Shown here in pieces: positions 1-9,396 of a stretch of 64,000 nucleotides of DNA. Origin of the DNA: Bermanella sp034112345 (lineage in GTDB: Bacteria; Pseudomonadota; Gammaproteobacteria; Pseudomonadales; Oceanobacteraceae); assembly GCA_034112345.1 (NCBI GenBank), contig JAWUVN010000065.1, positions 1 through 64,000 of the forward strand, in the 5' to 3' direction. Under the pieces are notes generated by a model. The model had not been told where the DNA came from. It made no database searches and saw nothing but the letters and a program-made list of their open reading frames with translations. Position 1 is the first letter of the stretch. Each line of letters starts with the position of its first letter. The translations under genes and the position numbers were made by a program.

Positions 1-1
1 G

Positions 2-652
2 CCTAAGCCAAAACCTAAAAAGGTGGCTAAGAAAGAGCGAACACCAGAGCGAATTCAGGCTGCTAAAGAAAAAGCTAAAAAATTGATTAGTAATTTTTCG
101 AATGACCTAGCAGATATGCAAGGTATGCTCGATATGTCGACTCTAACAGCTGATAGCTCATTATTGACAACTGCTGGCGCATCTGAGACTTCAGTTGGCT
201 CTGTCGTTGATCAAGCAGCTGTGGATCGTGTTGGTGGGATTGATGAATCTCAGTTAACTCGTGCAACAGGAGCGGATCAATTAGCAGCTGCCGATCGCAA
301 CACGACTAAGGTTAAGGAGTTGCCAAAAGACGTTATGGTCGAGCCAAAAGATACAAAAGTTGCCGGATTGTCTCGAACTCAAATGCAAATTGGTAGGGTT
401 TTTGAACAGAATAAATCTCGCTATAACCGTATTTATCGCAAGGCACTTCGTACAGATCCAACCCTGCAAGGGTCTGTAGCGTTTGATATATCTATCTCTA
501 AGAATGGTGACGTGACAGCGTGTACTGTAAGTTCTCAAGAGTTTATGGATAAGAAAGCACTAAAACGAATGGCATCTACTTGTAAGATGCAATCTTTTAC
601 AGCAGCGTCAGCAAGTGATCGTCTTGAATATCAAATGGCATTCTTCCCTTAA
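2..652 (+). CDS. AgmX/PglI (TonB-like) C-terminal domain protein, 5' truncated
   Basis: The reading frame is open from base 2 and begins with alternating Pro-Lys codons, so the true start lies left of the window and the GTG at 23 is probably internal. The Lys/Pro-rich start resembles the periplasm-spanning linker of TonB-family proteins. A polar middle follows, and the last ~85 residues carry the AgmX/PglI C-terminal fold: a helix around NKSRYNRIYRKAL, then GSVAFDISISKNGDV and a closing strand. Proteins with this domain are usually annotated as energy-transducer-like or gliding-motility AgmX proteins and often sit beside ExbB/ExbD-type genes. Those would be upstream and cannot be seen. A strong hairpin terminator follows 45 bases after the stop. 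Domain assignment is fairly sure; the cellular partner is unknown. Confidence 0.75.
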   Translation, partial: PKPKPKKVAKKERTPERIQAAKEKAKKLISNFSNDLADMQGMLDMSTLTADSSLLTTAGASETSVGSVVDQAAVDRVGGIDESQLTRATGADQLAAADRNTTKVKELPKDVMVEPKDTKVAGLSRTQMQIGRVFEQNKSRYNRIYRKALRTDPTLQGSVAFDISISKNGDVTACTVSSQEFMDKKALKRMASTCKMQSFTAASASDRLEYQMAFFP

Positions 653-696
653 TCATATTTTTATTGATTTGATAAAGGGAGTTTTCTAAGATGTGC

Positions 697-736
697 AGAC
701 ATAAAAAACGTGGATTAGTCCACGTTTTTTATGTCT
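697..736. terminator. Bidirectional hairpin terminator
   Basis: A perfect 18-bp inverted repeat (697-714 against 719-736) with the four-base loop TTAG, and A/T runs inside the arms so that either strand ends in a T-run. It lies between the convergent TonB-like gene and the hydrolase, and can end transcription from both. Confidence 0.9.
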
Positions 737-750
737 TACGAAAATTGAAT

Positions 751-1650
751 TTAAAGAGATTTAATCCAGTTAACTGTGTCCTCTATCACTTCTTCTTTGT
801 TATTTTCATTTAACATTTCATGTCGGCCTGATTCATAAAGTTTCATGGAAACGTTATTTTGGCCTGATTTTTTATACGCAGCTAGCAATTTGGGAAGGCC
901 TTTTCCTGCTTCACCAACAGGATCCTTTTCGCCACCAAAGATATAAATAGGCAGATTTTTTTGTATTTGATTGAAACTGGCAGGGGTAAATAATTCAATT
1001 AAGCCAGAAAGCATATCAATCCAAAGTTGTGTTGTGCAATCAAAGCCACACAATGGGTCGGCTATATACTTATCAACTTCAGTATCGTCCTTACTTAACC
1101 AATCAAAGTCAGTACGGGTTGGTTTGAATGCCTGATTAAACGAACCAAATGAAACAAATTGTAATACTTTACTTGGCTTATTAGCCGCTAGGCGCCAGCG
1201 TTCGAATTTAGCGACAGCCAGTCCAGCTTTGGCAAGCCCAGCAGCTTGATAATTAGAGCCTGATAAAATCAACGCATCCACATTGCGTTTTGTGTTCACC
1301 ATATAAGACTGAACAATAAAGGAACCCATACTGTGTCCTAGTAGATAATAAGGCGAAGCTGCATCACAGGTCGCATCTCTTACAGTGTCGATATCATTGA
1401 GTAGTTTCTGCCAACCTTGTTGATCAGCGTAGTGGCCAAGTACTGTGGTAGAACTCGTTCCATGACCTCTGTGGTTATGTGCAACGACAGAATAGCCTTC
1501 TTTGTTTAATGCCTGGGCAAGGCGTTGATATCGAGCAGCGTGTTCTGCCATTCCATGATTAATATGCACCCATGCTTTTGACCCTTCTACTGACCAAATA
1601 TAGGTTTGTATTTTGTGTCCATCAGGGGCTTTTATATACGATTCAATCAT
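751..1650 (-). CDS. Alpha/beta hydrolase, lysophospholipase/monoacylglycerol lipase-like
   Basis: A 299-residue cytoplasmic serine hydrolase of the PldB/monoglyceride-lipase type, expected to cleave acyl esters of lysophospholipids or monoacylglycerols. Visible landmarks are the oxyanion-hole NHGMAEHAARY near residue 31, the nucleophile elbow GHSMGS with Ser107, the acid Asp243 in GGEKDPVG and the base His277 in ESGRHEML. The frame extends to an ATG at 1686, but I chose the ATG at 1650: an AAGG lies about nine bases before it and the product then begins MIESYIKAPDG, a normal start for the family. The extra 12 residues are hydrophobic and unlike a family N-terminus. The gene stands alone, convergent with the TonB-like gene and divergent from fadD. 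Family is certain; substrate is inferred. Confidence 0.85.
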   Translation of the reverse strand: MIESYIKAPDGHKIQTYIWSVEGSKAWVHINHGMAEHAARYQRLAQALNKEGYSVVAHNHRGHGTSSTTVLGHYADQQGWQKLLNDIDTVRDATCDAASPYYLLGHSMGSFIVQSYMVNTKRNVDALILSGSNYQAAGLAKAGLAVAKFERWRLAANKPSKVLQFVSFGSFNQAFKPTRTDFDWLSKDDTEVDKYIADPLCGFDCTTQLWIDMLSGLIELFTPASFNQIQKNLPIYIFGGEKDPVGEAGKGLPKLLAAYKKSGQNNVSMKLYESGRHEMLNENNKEEVIEDTVNWIKSL

Positions 1651-1895
1651 GAATATAGCCTTTATAATTATTTTAGTTATGAGCAAAATTGACAGTCAAG
1701 AGTACTTAACCTGTCTCATATATGCAAAAAAATGGCAGATAGGCTATAAATTGCTCAGAAGCTAATCAAGTCGGTATTTTGAGCTTTGCGAGTGATTATA
1801 AAACTGGTAGTCTGCCCCACTAACCAAATTCCTGCTGTACATATTATATACAATAATAAATAGAACGGCTCAGGCAATAAACTCGTGGAGGCGGT

Positions 1896-3581
1896 ATGAA
1901 CGATACTTTTTTTAGTGACAAATATCCTGAAGGTTTACCAGCAAACGTTGATGTAGACCAATATAAAAACGTAGTCGATGTTTTTGATCAAAGTGTAAAA
2001 AAATTCGCGGATCGTCCAGCATTTACCGCATTAGGTCAAACTTTGTCCTATGGTGAAATTGACCGCTTGTCTGCTAACTTTGCAGCCTATCTACAAAACG
2101 AAACAAGCTTAGTAAAAGGCGATCGTATTGCGGTTCAACTTCCTAACCTTACACAGTATCCAGTGGTTGTTTTTGGCGCCATGCGTGCTGGTCTAGTGGT
2201 CGTTAATACCAATCCTCTTTATACAGAACGTGAAATGGAGCATCAGTTTAACGACTCAGGCGCTAAAGCATTGGTTGTTCTGGCTCAAATGGCTGGTAAA
2301 GCGGATCGCGTGATTCCAAAAACTCAAATTGAAACTGTTATCGTGACGCAAGCAGGTGACTTTTGTAGTCCTCTTAAGCGCACGTTAGTGAACTTCGTTA
2401 TTAAAAATGTACGTAAAGAAGTGGAGGCTTTCTCGTTGCCTGGCCACTTCAAATTATTAGACGTATTAAAGAAAGGCGCTAAATCTACATACTCACCAGT
2501 GGCCATAGAATCAGATGATATTTGTGTTCTTCAATACACCGGTGGCACAACAGGTGTTGCTAAAGGCGCCATGCTAACTAACCGTAATCTTGTTGCAAAT
2601 ATGTCTCAGGCTCACCCATTGTTTATGATGGGCTTGAACAAAAGTGGGCAAGACGAAGGTTCTAAAATTGTAATTGCACCATTACCTCTTTATCACATCT
2701 ATGCGTTTACAGTTAACTGTATGGTATTAATGGAAACGGGTAACCATAACGTATTAATCCCGAATCCTCGTGATTTGCCTGGTTTTATTAAAGAACTTAA
2801 AAAGTGGAAATTTAATGCGTTTTTAGGTCTAAATACTTTATTTGTAGGCTTATGTAATAACAAAGATTTTTGTGAGCTAGATTTTAGTAATCTACAGCTA
2901 ACCATTTCTGGTGGTATGGCGTTAACTAAAAATGCCGCTGATCAATGGCAGGAAGTGACGGGCTGTGAAGTGTCTGAAGGTTACGGCATGACAGAAACAT
3001 CTCCAATTGCATCGTTTAATCCACCTGGTCACACTGAACTAGGAACAATTGGTATGCCTGTTTCTAATACCTTATGTAAGGTGATTGATGACGACGGTAA
3101 TGACTTGCCAGTAGGTGAGGCTGGTGAATTGTGCGTTAAGGGTCCTCAGGTAATGAAGGGTTATTGGCAGCGCCCTGAAGCCACAGCTGAAACAATCACT
3201 GAAGACGGTTGGTTGAAAACTGGTGATGTTGCTGTTATCCAAGAAAACGGTTACATGAAGATTGTTGATCGTAAGAAAGATATGATTATTGTATCGGGAT
3301 TTAATGTTTACCCTAATGAAATCGAAGACGTGATTTCAGGTCATCCAGATATCATAGAGTGTGCAGCAGTTGGTATTCCAAATGATGTAACAGGCGAGCA
3401 AATTAAAGTATTTGCAGTGAGCAGTAATCCTCAGCTTACTGCTAAAGACGTGACTGACTACTGTCGTGAGCGTTTAACTGCTTATAAAGTTCCTAAGATG
3501 GTTGAATTCCGCGAAGATCTACCTAAAACGAACGTAGGCAAAATACTTCGTCGTGAACTACGTGATGAAGAAACAGCATAA
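1896..3581 (+). CDS. fadD: Long-chain-fatty-acid--CoA ligase FadD
   Basis: 561 residues, the usual size of bacterial FadD. The enzyme activates free fatty acids with ATP and CoA to acyl-CoA at the inner membrane, opening beta-oxidation and exogenous fatty-acid use. Motifs: the ATP/AMP P-loop YTGGTTGVAKG (214-224), the adenylation motif EGYGMTETSP (361-370), GWLKTGDVA with the ribose-binding Asp, VDRKKDMIIVSGFNVYP as the FACS signature/hinge, and a C-terminal Lys in NVGKILRREL. GGAGG at 1887-1891 precedes the ATG. It is monocistronic, with a terminator directly after. I saw no clear FadR or PsrA operator in the upstream ~200 bases. A medium-chain ligase is the only serious alternative. Confidence 0.93.
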   Translation: MNDTFFSDKYPEGLPANVDVDQYKNVVDVFDQSVKKFADRPAFTALGQTLSYGEIDRLSANFAAYLQNETSLVKGDRIAVQLPNLTQYPVVVFGAMRAGLVVVNTNPLYTEREMEHQFNDSGAKALVVLAQMAGKADRVIPKTQIETVIVTQAGDFCSPLKRTLVNFVIKNVRKEVEAFSLPGHFKLLDVLKKGAKSTYSPVAIESDDICVLQYTGGTTGVAKGAMLTNRNLVANMSQAHPLFMMGLNKSGQDEGSKIVIAPLPLYHIYAFTVNCMVLMETGNHNVLIPNPRDLPGFIKELKKWKFNAFLGLNTLFVGLCNNKDFCELDFSNLQLTISGGMALTKNAADQWQEVTGCEVSEGYGMTETSPIASFNPPGHTELGTIGMPVSNTLCKVIDDDGNDLPVGEAGELCVKGPQVMKGYWQRPEATAETITEDGWLKTGDVAVIQENGYMKIVDRKKDMIIVSGFNVYPNEIEDVISGHPDIIECAAVGIPNDVTGEQIKVFAVSSNPQLTAKDVTDYCRERLTAYKVPKMVEFREDLPKTNVGKILRRELRDEETA

Positions 3582-3625
3582 GCATTGTAATTTTTAACAA
3601 AGTTTAACTTTATTGAAAAATACAT

Positions 3626-3653
3626 AAACGCCCTCGTTAGAGGGCGTTTTGCG
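3626..3653 (+). terminator. Intrinsic terminator of fadD
   Basis: A 10-bp GC-rich stem (3626-3635 with 3640-3649), loop GTTA, followed by T residues, 45 bases after the fadD stop. Confidence 0.88.
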
Positions 3654-3712
3654 TCGTTCTATTTAGAAGTTTCAAAACATAAATATCTTTTAGTCTTATA
3701 GGTTAATAAACA

Positions 3713-6700
3713 GTGCTGGATGAATTAAAGCAGTTAGAAGATTCTTTAAGCAGTTGTATGGGGCATAGCCGATTTGGTTTTTCTCGACAAATCGCCACGT
3801 TAAGAAAACGAATAAAAGATAATAAACCACTTGATAAAAGCCTAGAAAAATTACAAGAGTTAATGGTAAAAAGCTTACAACAAGCTTCTGATCGTTCGTT
3901 TCCCGCTGATAAAATAACATTTGATGATTCACTTCCTGTTTCGGCAAAGCGAGATGAAATAGCAGAAAAAATTGCTAATAATCAAGTTGTCATTATTGCG
4001 GGTGAAACCGGTTCAGGTAAAACTACGCAAATTCCTAAAATATGCATTCAACTTGGTTTAGCTCAATTTGGCACAATTGCCCATACGCAGCCTAGAAGAA
4101 TTGCTGCACGATCGGTTTCTCAGCGTATTGCACAAGAGATGAAGGTAGAGCTCGGTAACGAAGTGGGTTATCAAATTCGTTTTTCAGATCAAAGCAATGA
4201 AAAAACCTTAGTTAAATTAATGACCGATGGGATATTACTGGCTGAAACTCAGCACGACCGTTTTTTAAATAAATACCAAGTTATCATTATTGACGAAGCT
4301 CATGAGCGCAGCTTAAACATCGATTTTTTGATGGGTTACTTAAAACAATTATTACCTAAGCGTCCAGATTTAAAAGTCATTGTAACCTCAGCGACCATTG
4401 ATGTTGATCGCTTTTCAAAGCATTTTAATGATGCTCCTGTTATCGAAGTTTCAGGTCGCACCTTTCCAGTAGAAGTAAGGTACCGACCTTTGATCGATTT
4501 AAATGATCAAGGAAGTGATGAAAAGCCTGATGATTTGACAGAAGGCGACATGATACAAGGTATTGTAGATTCTGTTGAAGAGTTAGAAATCGAAGATGCT
4601 AAGCGTGGTCAAATAGGGGATGTATTAGTTTTTTTAAGTGGCGAACGAGAGATTAGAGAGTCTTCTCTTGCTCTTAAAAAAGCCAACTTTAGAAATACCG
4701 AGATACTGCCGTTATATGCTCGATTGAGCAGCAGTGAGCAAAATAAAATATTTAATCCTACCGGTGGTGGTAGGCGTATTATTCTAGCGACTAACGTAGC
4801 TGAAACTTCCCTTACTGTACCAGGTATCCGTTATGTGATTGATACCGGTGTTGCGCGTATCAGTCGCTACAGTTATCGGTCTAAGGTGCAGCGTTTACCG
4901 ATTGAGCCTATTTCGCAAGCCAGTGCGAATCAACGAAAAGGACGATGTGGGCGAATCAGTGAAGGTGTTTGTGTTCGTTTGTACAGCGAAGATGATTTTG
5001 ATGCTCGCCCTGAGTTCAGTGATCCTGAGATTCAGCGAACTAACTTAGCTGCTGTTATTCTTCAAATGTTGTCTTTACGGTTAGGTGATGTTGAGAAATT
5101 CCCGTTTGTTGATGCCCCAGATAGTCGCTTTGTAAAAGATGGTTACAACTTATTAAAAGAGCTTGGTGCTGTTAACGCAAACAATGAAATTAATCATATT
5201 GGACGGTCTTTATCGCGGTTACCTGTAGACCCCCGAATTGGACGAATGTTATTAGAAGGCGACAAAAAACAATCATTGAAAGAATTGTTGATCATCGCAG
5301 CCGCATTAAGTGTTCAGGATCCTAGAGAGCGCCCAGCAGAGAAGAAACAGCAGGCAGATCAAAAACATGCAGAATACCGTGATGAAGAAAGTGATTTCAT
5401 AACATTACTTAATATCTGGAATAGCTTTGAAGAAGCCCGACAAGAACTGTCAGGTAGCCAATTAAAGCAGCACTGTAAAAAGAATTTTTTAAATTACATG
5501 AGAATGCGAGAGTGGCGAGATGTGCATTATCAGCTTCGCTTACAATGCAAGGATTTAAAGCTAACTGAGAACCAATCCGGTGCCAGTTACGAAGCGGTTC
5601 ATAAAGCAATTTTAGCGGGTTTTTTGAGTCACGTAGGTCAAAAAACGGAAGAGAGTGATTACAACGGTGCTCGTAATCGAAAGTTCATGCTGTTCCCTGG
5701 CAGTGGAATATTTAAAAAACGCCCTAAGTGGGTTGTCTCAGCAGAGCTTGTAGAAACTTCGCGACTATATGCAAGAACCAATGCGCGTATTGCGCCTGAA
5801 TGGCTAGAGCCATTAGCTGAACATTTAGTTAAACGGAAGTATTTAGAACCCCATTGGTCAACTAAGCGCGGTCAAGTAATGGCGTACGAGCAGGTCACTT
5901 TGTTTGGCCTGGTGATTGTACCGCGTCGGGCCATGGATTATGGCAAGATTGATGTGCAGGTCAGCCATGATTTATTTGTTAGAGAGGCTTTGGTGCAAGC
6001 AACCATTAAAACCAAAGGGGATTTTCTTAAATACAATTTGAATTTAATTGACGAAATATCTGAACTTGAAGATAAAAGTCGTCGCCGAGATATTGTGGTA
6101 GATGAAGAGCGTTTATTCCAATTTTATTTTGAACGGGTTCCGAATGAGATAACAGATACTGCTAGTTTTGAAACTTGGCGTAAAAAACAAGAACCAGATT
6201 TACTTAAAACAACTAAAGCATATTTAATGCAGCATGGGGCTGAACACGTAACAGCAGCTCAATTTCCGGATCATTTTAGTCATGGGTCCGTTATTTATCC
6301 GCTGACATATCGTTTTGAGCCTAATCACAAAGAAGATGGTGTTACTGTCAGGGTGCCTGCTTCTATGTTGAAGCAACTACCTGTTAATAGGTTGCAATGG
6401 CTTGTGCCAGGCATGTTACGTGAAAAAGTAATTGCTTCATTGAAGAGTTTAAATAAAGCGGTCCGTAAACAACTGGTTCCAGTACCGGATTTTGCTGAAG
6501 GTTTCTTGGGTAAGCCTTTTAATATGGAGCAATCGCTACAATCTGAGCTTGCCAAATATATCTACGATACCCGACGAATTAAAGTCAGCGAAGAAGATTG
6601 GAACGATGATCAAATTGACTTGCACTATTTAATGAACCTTCAGGTTGTCGATACTGGAAATCACGTGATTGCACAGAGTCGTGACTGGCGTCAGTTGCTT

Positions 6701-7633
6701 GATGAGGTTGGTGAATTAGCCAATGTGCAAGTTCAGTCAGAAGGTAACGATTTTGAAAGAGATGATATAAAAAGCTGGGATTTTAGCGAATTACCAAGCA
6801 CTTACGATCTAGTTCAGGCTGGCATACAGGTTACTTTATATCCTGCGTTGGTAGATAAAACCAATACGGTGTCGTTGAAACTCATACAACGCGAAGACGA
6901 GGCCACTTGGTTAAGTCAGCAAGGTGTTTATCGATTGCTCCAGCTGGACCTATCAGAGCAAGTCAGCTGGATTCATAAGGAAACGCAAAAACGCTTGGTT
7001 CAAGAAATGATTTACTTTGGTAATATCGGTAATAAATCTGATTTGTTGATCGGCGTGACTCAGCAAGTTTTTCAATCCTGTTTTCCCTTGGAGCGATTAC
7101 CAAGAACTCAAGAGCAATATGAGCAATTGAGAGAAGCTCACCGAGGAAATATCGGACAAACATTTGATGATGTTATTCCAGTAATAAAACTGATTATGCA
7201 ACAGTACCATCAGCTTATGAAAAAACTTAAAAAATCCAATCAATTAGCTTTTGCTTTTGCAGCGTCAGATATTAAGCATCAAATTGATCAGCTTATGCCA
7301 AAAGGATTTATTGGTTTTATACCTTTAGAATGGTTGAAGCATTATCCAAGATATTTCAAGGCTATGGCTGTTCGTTTAGATAAGTTGCAAGGGAATTTAC
7401 AAAAAGACAAATTACTGCAATTGAAAGTGATGGGATGGCAGGAACAATATGAGGCATTATTAAATCAACTGCCTGCAGACCTTAATTGCTTTCCTGAGGT
7501 TTTACCTCTGAACTGGATGATGCAAGAGTATCGAGTTTCGCTATTCGCACAAGAGTTGGGAACCAGTATTCCTGTTTCAGACAAAAGGTGGAAGGCTCAG
7601 CTGCAGATAGCAAAAGCCAGCATTGAGCAGTAG
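3713..7633 (+). CDS. hrpA: ATP-dependent RNA helicase HrpA
   Basis: 1306 residues, matching the ~1300 of Escherichia coli HrpA. This DEAH-box RNA helicase unwinds structured RNA in the cytoplasm; E. coli HrpA is implicated in rescuing stalled ribosomes and processing daa fimbrial mRNA. Motifs: Walker A GETGSGKTTQ (97-106), DEAH (194-197) in IIIDEAHERS, motif III SAT (226-228), and motif VI QRKGRCGR (407-414). The helicase-associated and OB-fold regions follow, and the last ~600 residues are the long DUF3418 region specific to HrpA. The start is GTG, with an AGG ten bases upstream; the Met/Leu-rich beginning matches the family. Monocistronic. No missing core residue seen. Confidence 0.95.
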   Translation: MLDELKQLEDSLSSCMGHSRFGFSRQIATLRKRIKDNKPLDKSLEKLQELMVKSLQQASDRSFPADKITFDDSLPVSAKRDEIAEKIANNQVVIIAGETGSGKTTQIPKICIQLGLAQFGTIAHTQPRRIAARSVSQRIAQEMKVELGNEVGYQIRFSDQSNEKTLVKLMTDGILLAETQHDRFLNKYQVIIIDEAHERSLNIDFLMGYLKQLLPKRPDLKVIVTSATIDVDRFSKHFNDAPVIEVSGRTFPVEVRYRPLIDLNDQGSDEKPDDLTEGDMIQGIVDSVEELEIEDAKRGQIGDVLVFLSGEREIRESSLALKKANFRNTEILPLYARLSSSEQNKIFNPTGGGRRIILATNVAETSLTVPGIRYVIDTGVARISRYSYRSKVQRLPIEPISQASANQRKGRCGRISEGVCVRLYSEDDFDARPEFSDPEIQRTNLAAVILQMLSLRLGDVEKFPFVDAPDSRFVKDGYNLLKELGAVNANNEINHIGRSLSRLPVDPRIGRMLLEGDKKQSLKELLIIAAALSVQDPRERPAEKKQQADQKHAEYRDEESDFITLLNIWNSFEEARQELSGSQLKQHCKKNFLNYMRMREWRDVHYQLRLQCKDLKLTENQSGASYEAVHKAILAGFLSHVGQKTEESDYNGARNRKFMLFPGSGIFKKRPKWVVSAELVETSRLYARTNARIAPEWLEPLAEHLVKRKYLEPHWSTKRGQVMAYEQVTLFGLVIVPRRAMDYGKIDVQVSHDLFVREALVQATIKTKGDFLKYNLNLIDEISELEDKSRRRDIVVDEERLFQFYFERVPNEITDTASFETWRKKQEPDLLKTTKAYLMQHGAEHVTAAQFPDHFSHGSVIYPLTYRFEPNHKEDGVTVRVPASMLKQLPVNRLQWLVPGMLREKVIASLKSLNKAVRKQLVPVPDFAEGFLGKPFNMEQSLQSELAKYIYDTRRIKVSEEDWNDDQIDLHYLMNLQVVDTGNHVIAQSRDWRQLLDEVGELANVQVQSEGNDFERDDIKSWDFSELPSTYDLVQAGIQVTLYPALVDKTNTVSLKLIQREDEATWLSQQGVYRLLQLDLSEQVSWIHKETQKRLVQEMIYFGNIGNKSDLLIGVTQQVFQSCFPLERLPRTQEQYEQLREAHRGNIGQTFDDVIPVIKLIMQQYHQLMKKLKKSNQLAFAFAASDIKHQIDQLMPKGFIGFIPLEWLKHYPRYFKAMAVRLDKLQGNLQKDKLLQLKVMGWQEQYEALLNQLPADLNCFPEVLPLNWMMQEYRVSLFAQELGTSIPVSDKRWKAQLQIAKASIEQ

Positions 7634-7840
7634 GGTTTAACTATTTGTATCAATTATGTAGCAAGCACTACAATTAGACGTGAATATTGTTACAAGTGCC
7701 TATAATTAAAGGGTTAGCGGGTGGAATCATTAATGGCTTTCCATTATAGTTTTGCCCTTGGTCATGGATTGACTTTAATAAGTTATATGGATACATCAAT
7801 AAAAATTTTTAATATATAAAGCTTATTTTAGGGGTGAGTT

Positions 7841-8962
7841 ATGAAACAAGTAGTTATAAGTGGTACAGGTCTATATACCCCAACTCAGTCAATTTCTAAC
7901 GATGAATTGGTTGAGTCTTTTAATAGTTACGTAAATTCTTACAATGAATTACACAAGTTTGAAATCCAAGCAGGTACATTGGAAGCGCTTGCTGAAAGTT
8001 CAAGTGCATTTATTGAAAAAGCATCGGGTATTAAAAGTCGCTATGTAATGGATAAAGCCGGTATTTTAGACCCTGAGAGCATGAAGCCTTTTTTAGCTGA
8101 GCGTTCAAATGATGAGCCTTCTATTCAATGTGACATGGCTGTAGCCGCTGCGACAGAAGCATTGGCTCAAGCGGGTAAAACAATTGAAGATGTTGATGCA
8201 GTTATTGTTGCATGTTCAAATCTTCAGCGCGCATACCCAGCCATTGCTGTTGAAGTACAAACGGCATTGGGTATTACTGGCTTTGCTTATGATATGAACG
8301 TGGCATGTAGCTCTGCAACATTTGGTATTCAGTCAGCAGTAAGTGCCGTTCAAAGTGGTGCAGCAGGCTGTGTGTTAATGCTAAACCCTGAAATTTGCAG
8401 TGGACACTTAAACTTCCGTGATCGTGATAGTCATTTTATATTTGGTGATGCATGTACTGCGGTAGTGGTAGAGAGTGCTGAAACAGCCACCAGTGAGCAA
8501 CAATACGAAGTATTGGGATCCAAGCTACAAACAGTATTTTCAAATAATATTCGAAACAATGCCGGTTTTTTAAACCACTGCGATGAATCAGGCCTAGGTA
8601 AGGCAGATAAGTTATTTGTTCAAAATGGTCGTAAAGTATTTAAAGAAGTTTGCCCTATGGTTGCTAAGCAGATTACGGCACACCTTGAAGAGCTTCATTT
8701 AGGTGCTGATAACTTAAAACGCATGTGGTTACACCAAGCAAATTTAAGTATGAACCAATTGATTGCTAAGCGAGTTTTGGGTCGTCCAGCTGAAGTAGAA
8801 GAGGCCCCTGTAATACTAGATACTTATGCGAATACCAGCTCTGCAGGATCAATTATCGCTTATCACTTGCATAAAGAAGATATTAAAAGCGGCGATATAG
8901 GCGTTATTTGTAGTTTTGGAGCAGGTTACTCTATTGGCAGTGTGATCATTAAAAAAATCTAA
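7841..8962 (+). CDS. Beta-ketoacyl-ACP synthase III, PA3286-type
   Basis: 373 residues with a complete KAS III triad: Cys156 in NVACSSATFG, His298 in WLHQANLSM and Asn331 in TYANTSSAGS. It condenses an acyl-CoA with malonyl-ACP to start fatty-acid synthesis. It is longer than housekeeping FabH (~317 residues), with an extended N-terminal segment (residues ~25-90) typical of the group that includes Pseudomonas aeruginosa PA3286. That enzyme is reported to feed C8-CoA from beta-oxidation back into synthesis. Equating this protein with it rests on my memory of the sequence type. The ATG follows GGGGTGAG. The gene is monocistronic and no other fab genes are nearby. A polyketide or OleA-type role is possible but less likely. 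Confidence 0.85.
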   Translation: MKQVVISGTGLYTPTQSISNDELVESFNSYVNSYNELHKFEIQAGTLEALAESSSAFIEKASGIKSRYVMDKAGILDPESMKPFLAERSNDEPSIQCDMAVAAATEALAQAGKTIEDVDAVIVACSNLQRAYPAIAVEVQTALGITGFAYDMNVACSSATFGIQSAVSAVQSGAAGCVLMLNPEICSGHLNFRDRDSHFIFGDACTAVVVESAETATSEQQYEVLGSKLQTVFSNNIRNNAGFLNHCDESGLGKADKLFVQNGRKVFKEVCPMVAKQITAHLEELHLGADNLKRMWLHQANLSMNQLIAKRVLGRPAEVEEAPVILDTYANTSSAGSIIAYHLHKEDIKSGDIGVICSFGAGYSIGSVIIKKI

Positions 8963-9011
8963 TAACCTCATTGTTAGGGCCTCATAGGCCGTTTTTATCT
9001 ATGTTAATTTA

Positions 9012-9039
9012 AAAAAGAGGCTTTATGCCTCTTTTTTTA
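9012..9039 (+). terminator. Intrinsic terminator after the KAS III gene
   Basis: GAGGC (9017-9021) pairs with GCCTC (9027-9031), flanked by an A-run on the left and a seven-T run on the right. A weaker GGCCT/AGGCC hairpin with five T's lies just upstream (8978-8996). Confidence 0.85.
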
Positions 9040-9142
9040 TGCGTTAAATGAACTATCTTTGATGGGAATACTCGAATTTATCAATGGAAATCATTAGCTT
9101 TGTATTTCTATTTTTAAAGTAACAGTCTGAGGGGACTTGATC

Positions 9143-9367
9143 ATGAAAAACACACAAATGAAACCACTAGCATTAGCACTTGGCGCAGCATTATCAATGG
9201 GCGTAGCCACATCTACATTTGCGGCTGAAAACCCTTTCACTTCTAATTCCTTAGAAAGCGGGTATAAGGTAGCAACGGAAGGGAAATGCGGTGAAGGGAA
9301 GTGTGGCGGAGAGAAAAAAGCCAAAGAAGGCAAGTGTGGTGAAGGTAAGTGTGGTGGGAAATCATAA
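9143..9367 (+). CDS. hvfA: HvfA-type bufferin precursor (copper-binding RiPP) with four EGKCG motifs
   Basis: A 74-residue secreted peptide. Residues 1-27 form a Sec signal peptide (basic start, hydrophobic LALALGAALSMGVATS, cleavage near TFA-A). The mature part is ~46 residues. It holds two identical 11-residue blocks, EGKCGEGKCGG (46-56 and 62-72), joined by EKKAK, giving four EGKCG units and no other cysteines. EGKCG is the known substrate motif of HvfB: in Haemophilus influenzae HvfA, cysteines in this motif become oxazolone/thioamide groups that bind copper. The ATG at 9143 follows AGGGG; a TTG six bases earlier is in frame but poorly placed. The maturase genes follow at once. Modification and copper binding here are inferred from motif and neighbours. 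Confidence 0.88.
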   Translation: MKNTQMKPLALALGAALSMGVATSTFAAENPFTSNSLESGYKVATEGKCGEGKCGGEKKAKEGKCGEGKCGGKS

Positions 9368-9396
9368 TCTGTAATTTACCTTAAAAAGGAAAAGTC

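Noticed and set aside
7769..7797. TTGACT-N17-TACATC as a sigma-70 promoter for the KAS III gene
   Set aside because: The -35 is good but the -10 shares only three of six bases with TATAAT; not listed as a feature.
9278..9358. CG-rich repeat taken as a zinc ribbon or metallothionein
   Set aside because: The EGKCG pattern, signal peptide and adjacent MNIO/DUF2063 genes fit a bufferin better than a zinc-binding domain.
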